Below, piece by piece: positions 11,542 to 21,820 of a DNA stretch of 64,000 nucleotides (positions are counted from its first letter, which is position 1; the number at the start of each line of letters is the position of its first letter). The notes beneath the pieces are model-generated. The model searched no databases and was not told where the DNA came from. It saw nothing but the letters and a program-made list of their open reading frames with translations. The position numbers and the translations under genes are program-made. This stretch comes from Patiria pectinifera (taxonomy: Eukaryota; Echinodermata; Asteroidea; Valvatida; Asterinidae): positions 36,662,900 to 36,726,899 of the forward strand of contig CM057149.1 of NCBI GenBank assembly GCA_029964075.1, read 5' to 3'.

Positions 11542-13284
11542 GCCATTTGACAAGCCTCGGATGCATAGCAAATGTGCCAACTTGACTTCTGAAGCAATTG
11601 TGGCAATAATACTGATGAACACGCATTGCAGATTACGTAGCGCAGAGGAAAAATTGGAGACATTAAAAATAGGGTCTATAGATTGCCTAGAACGCAACTG
11701 TTGATTTGTCCAAACGGTACGCAAGTTGGGGCATCCCATCGAGTGTTTACATGCAATTGTTGATTTTGCCCCATTTATCATATCAGGACTTGCCTGACTA
11801 GTAATAAAAGCAATCAAACTTGATTTTATGTAATATTGGGTATGGAATGCACAGTCTTCAGGTAGATGTACATGTACATGCAAAAATTGAATAGTTAGTT
11901 TTTGGCAGACAGTGTCTGGGTCAAGTACGCGTACATGTAACTTTCAATCCCAACAGCTTACTACGTATAGTGTGGTTACGGTTATGTAGAGCAGGAAACC
12001 ATCAAAATATACAAAAAGTGTGGCATTATTTGGGGGCATTGAAGCAGTACATGCACCGATGGAACTAGCTTTTCAACCGACTGGAATCAAAGAAAAACTG
12101 TGTCGTAACAGTTTGTTATACAACCACAGAGCAAAAAAGGTCACGAATCAGTTTTACGACCGAAGCAACTGGCACGGAACCAGGCCCATTGTCAAGGGGG
12201 GGGGGGGGGCCTGGTGGGGACGGGCCCCCCTTGGCGAGCAATTGGCCCCTCTCCCCCCAAACGGCAAAAGCCATGTGTATTTTTGAATTTTTAAGTAAAT
12301 GGGCCCCCTAGTTGGTACTTTGCCCCCCCCCCCCCCCCTGATGCTCAGGGCTGGCGACAGGCCTGCACGGAACCCTTGAAGTTGAGGGAGTTGAAACTCC
12401 TGTTCCTTGCTCTATGATACAACATACATGTGCAGTACTGCTGGTATGCTTGTGAATGTACTATGTGCGGCAAGATCAAAACATTATTTTGTACCAAACG
12501 GTACTTCAACTTTAAAGGGGCAAATAACGATGGATCAGTCATTTTTTTTTGCGTGAAAATGACGTGACAACAAACCAATGATTGATCATAATGTTAGGCT
12601 GTAAAAATTCTAAGCCCCCCCCCCCCCCCCCCCCCCAAATACCTTGCAGTCAAAGGTTGATGGTTGAAATCCTGCTCCACGTTTTGTGTAAAACTGAACG
12701 GAAAAAAAATATCTTTGAACATCGATCTGATCATCTGTGGCACAAAATGAGTTGCATTTTGAATTTTGGAGTCAATCCCTTTTAGTGCTGATGCTGCTCT
12801 GGCCAAAATACTGTGCGTTCATTATGCTTACAATTTGTCGGCTTGATCACCATTGTGATCGCCAGCCATATGGTAACCTTCGCACACTTGTTGAAAGTAT
12901 AGTCATGGCGGGGGGTTCATGGCCAATATTCCCACTGCGTAATTACAAGACTGAATACTAATAATGATGATGCCAACCCCAGCCTTGACTGCTATCGATG
13001 TACGCAGGTATAGGCCTAATTACTATCACCGTCATTATCGTCATCATCATCACCACTGCTACTCACAAATATATTTATAGATACATATCAAAAAGCGTAT
13101 TATACACTGGCGAATCAATTTTCATAAGGCAATCAAATAATAAGAAGCTAAATGGATGAATAGCAATGCGTTTAGCCCATTGTTCTGATGGTCCTTGGTT
13201 GTTTGGAACCAGCCTACCCCCTTGTAATGACCTGTGCTATAGTGCCGACACGCGGACCACCCCAGGACTGGACCTGGTACTCAC
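11542..13284 (-). other. Intron with low-complexity G/C-rich debris
   Basis: No exon is supported. A G-run and C-run rich stretch at 12190-12345 resembles the ends of family B elements but cannot be delimited. A 22-base-class C run lies at about 12615-12636. Confidence 0.4.
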
Positions 13285-13671
13285 TGTAGTGTTGAGGGAG
13301 TCCCCGTCTCCGGCCACGCTGGGTGGCATCATGGTGACTATGGCCTCGGTCACCGTGGTCGTGCAGTTCATCTTCGGGTAGGGGTCCAGCGACAGGTCTT
13401 CCTTAGTGATGGCCGGGTTGGCGTTGGGGTCGTGCACGTGCACCTCGTTCAGATCCGAGTCATCCGGGGAAGTAGGTGTGGCCTGGTAACGGTTGCCGCG
13501 GGCCCAGCGTGTACAGCAGGTGGAGGCCGATGACTCGGCGTGGTTCCGGCCTGGGTTGTGCAACACCGATTCGTGGGAGTGGCTGGGGGTAAGGGGCGGG
13601 CTCCCCGTGTCCAGGGGACGGGTGAAGGGAATACCGTTGTAGGTATACTCTGTCTCCTGGTACTGCCGTTG
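13285..13671 (-). CDS. Internal exon, Ser/Thr/Pro-rich tail, unidentified gene
   Basis: This is the clearest exon in the window: 387 nt, 129 codons, phase 0 at both ends. It follows a TCCTTATTACAG acceptor and ends ACA/GTGAGT, a near-perfect donor. GC content is clearly higher than the flanks. The product begins QRQYQETEYTYNGIPFTRPL, then is rich in Ser, Thr, Pro, His and Asn, with no transmembrane segment or recognised domain. It includes LNEVHVHDPNANPAITKEDL and ends AGDGDSLNTT. The composition suggests a disordered regulatory or cytoplasmic tail, but that is inference. It would join in frame to the 21.8-kb exon upstream and to a terminal exon near 8.0 kb. A frame shifted by one base is also open over 81 codons but has no matching phase. 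Confidence 0.82.
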
Positions 13672-14332
13672 CTGTAATAAGGACAAATTAACAATCAACA
13701 GTGACTAAGAAAATCTGCAAATAATACAGCTTACTGAAATCATGGCCAATATCCAAATATAACACGTTTTCTTAATGCAACAAATTTATTCAACAGAACC
13801 TTGACACAGTTTTTCAAAAAGAAGAGTACATGAAAGGAATTGCCACAACATTGAATTATTAAGCGGTTCTTGTTAAGCTACACGATGCACATGCATGACC
13901 CTCCCCTCAGTTGAAGTGATGAATTCTTAAAAATATTCCTCCAAGTTCCCTGGCAAACTTTGAGATGTTAACCACAGCTTGATAGTAATTGCTTAAAGAC
14001 CTGCAGGCTACCGACTATTCCCTTGGTAACCGACACTTCCAATTTTTGAACAGTAACAACATTAAGCCGTAGCCAACTTAGAGGGTAGCCATTGCTTAAC
14101 CTGTTTCTATGAAGGTGTACGTGTACATGGTGAACTAAAATTCAATTTCATTTTTATATTGGATAAATTGGATTTTTTTTTCATATTTTTCAAACTAATA
14201 CATGTATGAATAATTTGCCCATAAATGTTGGCCTGGTTACACAGAAAGTTAGTGCGTAAAACATAGATTGACCTTCGATCACTTATTAGACAAAGAATAA
14301 TATTAAAGGAAAGTTAAGTCGTGTCTAGAAGA

Positions 14333-14545
14333 GTGACGTCCTAATGATGTCTTCATGCGTCATGCGACGTCATCTTAAATGTTCTAATGCCAACTATTTA
14401 AAAACTACAAGTCGGATTAGGTTGAACCTTTGTCAACGTAGAAAGTAGAGATATGTTATAGGTGAAAATTGAGGTGATGTCATGATTACGTCATCATGGG
14501 TAATGTGATGTCATCTTTAAAATGCATACATCTAGAGAACTGCAA
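14333..14545. repeat. Diverged tandem pair rich in CRE-like TGACGTCA sites
   Basis: Two units about 141 bp apart (starting 14333 and 14474) align over roughly 50 bp and more. Each carries several GTGAYGTC and GACGTCATC-type words, including CGACGTCATC, TTACGTCATCATG and GTGATGTCATC. Such words resemble CREB/ATF sites. Either an old tandem transposon-derived repeat or a regulatory region would explain this. Confidence 0.6.
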
Positions 14546-14850
14546 GGCTTACCAAGCAGCAAATAAGTCACAGAACTTTGTTCTTATATTAAATTCACAA
14601 TTTGCGTGACTGCACATGAACCAAATAAGCATGACCTCACAAAAAAAAAAATATTGCAGAAAAGCCCTATGTTCTGTTCATCGAACAGACATAGTTCTAG
14701 TTTCTGAATGAGTTATTCAGTATCATAAATGTATGTGATTTGTTAACATATGGCTGCATAATTATGTAATTATAAGCATGTATAGCAGCAGTTACATGTG
14801 TAGCATTTTACTACAGCACTACCAGCAAGACGAGTGCGCCAGGACAAGAC

Positions 14851-14987
14851 ATGAATAATGCATGCCACTATTGCATTTCGCCATAACCATATTGATGGCT
14901 ATTCTACTCTTGTACCAGATTAATGAATAATTCATCAGTATGCATTATTCATAGCAAACAGTACAGGGAGGTTATTGCATTATTCAT
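14851..14987. promoter_or_regulatory. Homotypic cluster of ATGAATAATKCAT palindromic sites
   Basis: Four 13-bp sites occur within 137 bp: ATGAATAATGCAT (14851), ATGAATAATTCAT (14923), ATGCATTATTCAT (14940) and TTGCATTATTCAT (14975). Each is two ATGAAT/ATGCAT-type half-sites in inverted order, as expected for a homodimer of a POU or related homeodomain factor. It lies in the intron upstream of the exon at 13285. The factor is inferred; the cluster is directly visible. Confidence 0.5.
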
Positions 14988-17900
14988 GATGCTAAAAACC
15001 TTTTCCTAATTAAGGCATTTGCCTTCCAGTTATTCTATTCCATTTCTAGACGGGGTAATTACAATAGATTGTTCGTTAGTGAGTGTTTCCTAGATCAACT
15101 TTGGAGCCAGACTAACTTGAAAGAAGGCGGATATCAAATCTGACCTTGGCTCAAATGACAAGATTATACATGCACAAGAAATAACCGAATAATTATGAAT
15201 AATAAGGACTGAACTCCACCATTCTTTTTGCAACATTATGACTTAGACTAGACTAGTATTGCTGACATGACGGGCTTCTTTTCAATTCATTAGTCACTAA
15301 TTATTATTATTTTTTTTTGTACATGGGGAAAGCATCTGTTTCTTGCTCTATGCTCTAAGCAATTTCAATCATCTTATTGACTCTGTGTTTGTTGCATTTG
15401 TGTGTTTTTTTCCAGTTTGTTTTTCAGCCGGCTCACCTCTTCATAGTACAAATATCAAATATCGAGGATTTGGTTGCATTGGCCCTTTACTTTTCATCTT
15501 ATACATTTGTTTTGTGTTTTTTGCTTTGAGTTGTTGTTTTTGCGGGAGGGGGGAGTTGTTTTGGTCCAAATAATCAAAGTAAAAATAGCAAACACCGAGG
15601 AAGATTAGGGAAGAATTCAAAATTAAACAAGGGGTACCTCAAGGTTTTACCCTGAGGTACCTCACAAAACCCTGTTAAACCTTCTAAAACCTCGAGATAA
15701 ACCTCAAAGTAAAGCTGCAGGTAAACCTCGAAGTAAACCTTGAGTTGCCACCTGTTTAATTTTGCATTCTCCCCTTTAATACATGCATGTACATGTAGCC
15801 ATTTTTTATACACATGCACCTTGCACTGGGCCCCTACCCTAAAGTGCAAAGACCCCAATGTGTGCATTTGTACATTTGTGCTCACAGAGCAATGACAATT
15901 TCCAATTTATTGATGATAAAAGGAATAATAAAAACTCATTCAAGGGCACTGACTGGTAGTAAACGGGCGGATATGGAGCCTCCTAATGATGTGTGAAATA
16001 TTCCTAAACTCAAATGGCGAGAATTTCAGATCAATGCCACTGAGGATGCTGATACTTGTATGTTATCTCGGGGTATTTCTGTAAAACAAAAGGTTGATTT
16101 TTTTCTTTTTCTTCTTTTATTTTTTCTTTTATTTTGTCATTTTAATTTGTTGACATAAATGTAATTGTGTATATTTTTGTGACATACGATCCGTCGAAAT
16201 CCTTCCCAAGGTTAAAATTAAGATTTTAGCAAAATGATAATTTTAATCAGGTGTTTTTGCATTTTAGAGCCATCTGAAAAACTAAAAACTAGCCCTGGGA
16301 AAACTGCTCTATGAAAATATGAAATTTTCCCCATGGATGTGAGGGCCTACGGTGGGGTGATCACACTGAATTATTAAGCCTTTTATTAATCAATACTAAT
16401 TATTTTTAGGGGAAGGGGTACGTTTGGATGCCTTGCTAGGATAATGGGCTTATTATGTCTCATGCCGATATATGGCACCATGAGCAACATCCAAACCGGC
16501 GGCTTTGCGGTTATGGCTTTAGTGTTCCATTCCTCGGTGAATGTACATGTAGCCGTAGCCCTAGTCTTGGTGCAAAAAGGTTCGTAGCGGGATAATTCAC
16601 GAGAGATGGTACAGCCTACCACGCAGCAGCATGATGCATGTTGCACATTGTCTCAATAGAGGGTGCGCTTTTTCCATCCGCAAACCAAACTCGGTTGACG
16701 AACCGCATGCAGCTTGTTGGCATGCAAGGCGCCCGCTTTGGTGATCCGTGCTACACAGTCCATCCTATGCATGCTGAAACACCGCACCGCTGAGGAAGTC
16801 TTGGAACCAAGACTACCGTAGCCCAAGTATTTCAGGCACAGCTGCGCTACACAAACAAACATCAGATTCCCTGAGTATTCCCGTTATAGTGACATCATTA
16901 CATGGAACAGACTGATGGTCACGTAATCCTGGTTAACAGGGCATTAGGGTTCAATATTTGGCCCAATCTATAATTCCAATTCTAATTAGATAAGAAGATT
17001 ACCGGCAACTAACGGTTATCTTGATATCGCTGCCCTTATGTAATAGTTTGCGGTGTGGGTTATTAACAGTGGGTTATTATTTTCATGAATGTACTTTGTA
17101 TTCGGAATAAAAAAATCTGAAACTTAATTTTCTGTTCTTGTTCTTTTTTAATTGTAAACTGCATGTACGTGTATTATAAAAGAAAAAAGGAATATCAAAA
17201 AGGTGCCTATCTAAAATTGGGCTCTCTAAATGAAACTTAGGCATGCAACTGTAAAGCCACCAAACAGAGGAAGTTCCAAGACTTGAAAGACTTTACAGTG
17301 TTTTTTCCCCGCAATTTTTAATGGCAATTGGGTTTTTAAGCCCTGGCAGGCCCTTCAACATGTCACTTGGTGGTCGGTCAGGTTTTTTTTCAGCTCTGGC
17401 AGGGATCATTTTAATTAATTTCATGCGAGACTTCTTGCAACATGGCCAGAGCTTATTGTGCACTCACACTTGTTTTTTTCTTTAAAAGGAAGTTAGGTTA
17501 TCCGAGGCAAAGTTGCATGACTGGTTTATTTTCTGACTTCAATTCCCCCTTTTTTTTATCAACAATCTAATGTTTAATACAGCCAAGAACTCACCAGGAG
17601 TATTAGTTATAATTGTTTACTGCTCTTAAGTTATATCAAGAAAGTAACACACACACACATCACAATATCAACATAAATGAAAATTAGAATAGCCACCTCT
17701 TTGAATTTTTTTTGTTAATTTTAATTCTGTTTTTCATAATTTATGCAAATTTCTTTTTTTATCGTTTTGCCACTAAAATATATAAAGACTGAATGATAAT
17801 CACTGTTTTTTTTATTTAGCCTTGATGGTATTTCTTAAACATCCAAACACCAACAGTTTATCAGCTGAAATGCATGTACATGTTACTGCTTCCAGCAGTA

Positions 17901-18714
17901 TTTTTTGTACATAAATGCCACAACATTGCTATTCAGAAATAGCTCATCTTGGCAGCAAGCTAGTGAGAGCACAGACAAATGTCCCCTCCCCCAAATGTAC
18001 CTACACGTACATTGTAAGCGACAGACTTGTAACAGGGAGGGCACTTTGTAAAATTAAGTTTCAGGGATCAGGGATTAGCCTAATTGGTATTGGCGTTTTG
18101 GAGTGCCGGCGAAGAGCTTGCGGTAATTGCGCCGCCGTAAAGCGACTAATTGCAAAGAGTCTGCTGCAGCATATATCAAAAACCTGCTGTCAAAATGGTA
18201 GCTTCGGTCCCACGACATTCAGTACCGGATAACGGCACACTATTTCTGGTTTTGCGACACTCACAATCTTTGATACCTCAAGTTTTAGCAAGGTTTTGTA
18301 TGGTATGGTGGTTGCAGCTCTTCAGTATTACATTTTTACAGTGATAGTGACATGACATTCAGACATGTTCATGTTACATACGTAGTGTGACGTAAACGAG
18401 TGATTCTTTCCAACTTTCACTCAGGAGGTAACACACCGAGTATACAGTGTTTATACTTCGGTGAAGGGCAAAACCTAATTTGATTTACACCACCCCGACG
18501 CAAAATTCCTTGTTATGAATACATACGTAGTGTGGACATTCTTTTGTTTTCGTGTAGTTAAGAAAAACCTGTGAAAAAAATCATTTTACTCACACTGTAA
18601 AACTTCTTTTAACCCATTTTTTTGGGTATGATTCCCTTTAGTGTTTCTCTTCATTTTGCCACAAATAAACCTAACCCAAAAATGACTCTAAACCTGTTTT
18701 CCAGAGAGGGGGAA
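14988..18714 (-). other. Intron, mostly nothing recognised
   Basis: Only the short repeat tract at 15633-15745 stands out. No exon with matched splice sites was found. Confidence 0.4.
15633..15745. repeat. Degenerate short tandem repeat with a hairpin
   Basis: Units like AACCTCRARGTAA recur about every 14 bp. The left end also forms an inverted repeat, GGTACCTCA (15633) with TGAGGTACC (15653). Confidence 0.7.
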
Positions 18715-18748
18715 ACATTGTGTGGACGTGGGCAAGTCCACACAATGT
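18715..18748. repeat. Perfect 13-bp inverted repeat hairpin
   Basis: ACATTGTGTGGAC (18715-18727) and GTCCACACAATGT (18736-18748) are perfect inverted repeats around an 8-bp loop. Related GTCCACACAGTG follows near 18788, so it may be a remnant of a longer element. Confidence 0.85.
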
Positions 18749-19941
18749 CGCTGTTACCTGGTTTATGTGGACATCTTTTGTTTGGAAGTCCACACAGTGA
18801 ATGTAATGCTTTTACAGCACCACATACGACACCTCTGTGGAAAACTTTTGCACCAGAATATTAACAGTGAAACCCTGACTGAGTAAGACTTCAAAGAAAA
18901 CAAATCAGGAAACTTATCAGCACGACTAAAGTATTTCAAGAGAACCATGCTTCAGTTCAACATAATAAACTTATTTTTTTTTAAATCCATGCACTAGACT
19001 CCATCATCTTTTCTGTGCCTACATTCCTCATTGCAAAAGATACTCGAATCATACACACGTACAGTTTGTGTTAGTTCAAGGACTACATGCTCAAACACAA
19101 AGACATTGAACACAATGTTATTACATTCCTGCAAATCACAATAACCATCCATTCAAATCAATGCACTCAATATGCTTTCTCATCACAATGCAAAAACAAC
19201 AATTCTTGGACAACGCTTCTCAAATAAATATAGTTTATTCAATCCCAAGGCCAGCCACGTATGCATACATCCAGCCAATTTAGTGCAACGGCTTGAGAAC
19301 GAACTTGCAACAATTTCAGGTACATGTATATATATCCACATCTTTACACAAAAACACCAGCTGTATTATTTTTATTCAAGAACAAACCAATCAATAAAAA
19401 CAGCAACAAACAACTGAAAACATTACAGCCAGATGCAATCTTTTAAATTAAAATAATGCATAAATTTGCATTTCCATTAGCAGTTGTCGCAAGCGCGATC
19501 TCAAAAATAATCACAGAGCACAAGAGATTGGATTTTTTCTACACTTTCTTGCAGCATACAACTGATCCTCCACACAATAATCATTCAATGATGACTAGCA
19601 AATAAATTGCATGGGGACTCCCACAGGGCTCATTACAGAGCAACAAAAAAAGCAATTTAGGTCTTAGACAAATCAAATCTGCTATCACAGTATAATTCGT
19701 GGCAGATTCTGCGGTCCATTTTTGTGTTATGGAGGACCCCTGTTATCGTTGCATTATTAATGGGCGCAGGTAGCAAAGATGATGCATGCACGCTGGGATG
19801 AGGCCAATGCAGCAAAAATCTAGATATTTCCTAAAAGTTCTAGTAAGGACTTCATACAAGTCCATTCCAGCAGGGCATAAGTTACAATTGTAGGTACCAA
19901 TTTTGCGTATTAATAAGGCAAGATGAAGCTTTATACACCTT
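18749..19941 (-). other. Intron, nothing recognised
   Basis: No exon or repeat copy could be supported. Confidence 0.4.
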
Positions 19942-20100
19942 TATGGGCTCCGTGCACAAGTACCCCCTCAATGGGAGAGTTGGGGGAGACCACTGGGACG
20001 GACACATGAACGCATTGCCGACGACACTGACGCTTGCGCGATGACGCCAAAAGTTTCTGCACACAAAGCGCCCTCTACTGTTCATACACGGAGTCCATAC
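19942..20100 (+). mobile_element. Family A MITE, copy 3, best-defined ends
   Basis: The element starts ATGGGCTCCGTGCACAAG and ends CACGGAGTCCAT, forming inverted terminal repeats of about 12 bp. It contains TACCCCCTCAATGGGAGAGT and GCGCCCTCTACTGTTCAT, shared with other copies. At roughly 158 bp it has no coding capacity. The transposase superfamily is not evident. Confidence 0.75.
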
Positions 20101-21018
20101 ATGTACATTATCATGACGCTCCAAACTGGCATAGAGCTGTGAAAGAATGGTTTTAAAAGAAGACTTTTAGAAGAGCTGACTTTTTATAGCACTGCGAATG
20201 AACCCTAATTCTCTCAAGTGCTGTCGCTTTGTGTTCCCTTTCGATAAACCCCTCTTCTTTCCCTTAATTAATCCACCCGAAAAATGAAGTACTCTTAAAA
20301 CCTTTTCAAGTTTTTTATTCCTCAAATCACACTGCATCTGTTCCAAACGGACATCAAGTCTCCAAGTGGAAATTTTCGATGTCACATTTGCAGGCATTCA
20401 GCTACGTGGATCTGACTAGTTTGTACGACTACCGATGCCACTGTACATGGAAGAAGCCCACGACTTCCACTGACTTTTATGCAAAAACAAAGGCAAGGAC
20501 TAGCAAATAAAACGGGGAAACACATCAAATTCTCTCCACCAAAAAGCAAACACCTTATCACAGAGAAACTACTGTTCAAGCAGATACACTGTTGATTTCA
20601 AATGCAGGCAGGTAATTATATTAACACTGGATATCAGGAACTCTAAACTAGGGAGAGGATGATACTCTATTTTTTTAATCTTCCAAAAACTAACGAGCTT
20701 GATTCACTTTTGTATTTCAATTTCAAGAGGCACATTCACTTGTCAGCTGAAACATCGTAAGAAAATAAATCTTGAATCTGTGTCACAACTTTACTGAAAT
20801 TACAGCATTCCATAGAATCTACCAAAACATATACTGTATGAAAAAAAGTATCTGAAATCATCATCACCCAGTGTGACTGATATTTTTACAGCATACTTCT
20901 TTGGACAAACAAGCAGGGAGGTGTGAGTTAGATGACGTTTCTTGCCAACTTCTCTACAATTAATTTGCAATCACTACAAATTTACAAAATACACTCCATT
21001 TGTTAGTTTATCAATAGC
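20101..21018 (-). other. Intron, nothing convincing
   Basis: A 76-codon frame on the minus strand (20397-20167) has coding-like composition, but no paired splice sites and no second line of support. Confidence 0.35.
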
Positions 21019-21504
21019 ATAGAGCTATATTATATTATTAGAGCCCTGACTCCTCCTTCTTACTAGCGGAAATACTTTGTAGCCATCCTGCAAGCAAACA
21101 TGCGCGTTTGTAGAACATTGTGAATTTAGATGGAGTGAATTTTGAAAGTGTACTCTAAAATAATGCAACGCGCAAGTAGAACATACGCAACCAACTTAAG
21201 CGCGTCACGACGGCTCAAAACACATCAAGGTAAAAAGCATCTGCAGTGGATATGCGCACGCATTTGCGCTTCTTGCGCAGAGCAACATGAAATGCTCATT
21301 TGCTGTGCGTTTCGGTTTTCAGGCGTATCGGCTTCACTAACGCACCTGTATAGAATATAAACGCAGACACCGGTATGCAAATAGCCGTACAAAAGCCGTA
21401 CAAAATTGTGAGTTTTCCATAGGTTTGTGCACAAACATAAATGCGCCCAGCAGGCATCACTTTGTCCATCGAGCCAGCGCTCCAGTAATTTAATATAGCT
21501 CTAT
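21019..21504. mobile_element. Probable 486-bp DNA element with terminal inverted repeats
   Basis: The outer sequence ATAGAGCTATATTA (21019) is matched inverted by TAATATAGCTCTAT (to 21504), with weaker pairing extending inward (TTAGAGCCCTG against CGCTCCAGTAA). The interior is richer in CpG and GCGC words than its surroundings. No target duplication or transposase is visible. Confidence 0.5.
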
Positions 21505-21781
21505 CATTAATAGTTAGTTTTTTTGGGTGTTTTTTTTTTTTTGAATTGCAAGAAAAACTCCAGCCCCGGATTAATGCCACAAGGGAAGGCCATGCAATAC
21601 GGGAATCATACAGTACATCATTGACTTGTTATACAACAGAGCGTTGCTCAGAGCAGAGAGCTATAGAGAGGGTTTGTGAAAAGCAGGAACCACAAAGCAA
21701 GGTGGGGCTTTCCAAAGAAAAAAAAGAAGCGGGGTGCAAGTCTTCAGATACCGTGAAGTCGGCCGACTGGTCCGTTCTCAC

Positions 21782-21820
21782 CATGGGCTCATCAGCCTCA
21801 CTTGGTCCGTCATACCAGGT
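21782..21820 (-). CDS. Microexon of the unidentified minus-strand gene
   Basis: A long pyrimidine tract ending in CTCTTTTCTAAG at 21821 precedes a frame beginning TWYDGPSEADEPM. A good donor, ATG/GTGAGA, ends the exon after 39 nt (13 codons). A second donor, ACG/GTATCT at 21752, would extend it to 69 nt (23 codons, adding VRTDQSADFT). Both choices keep phase 0 on each side, as in the exons at 28752 and 13285, so alternative use would insert or remove 10 residues without changing frame. The acidic, polar composition fits the tail encoded by the neighbouring exons. Because it is so short, it could still be a chance splice-like match. Confidence 0.48.

Noticed and set aside
15380..15500. GAG/GTGAGC donor-like site on the minus strand
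   Set aside because: The frame upstream is short and lacks a pyrimidine-tract acceptor.
20167..20397. 76-codon minus-strand frame with coding-like composition
   Set aside because: It begins and ends without splice sites and no family is recognisable.
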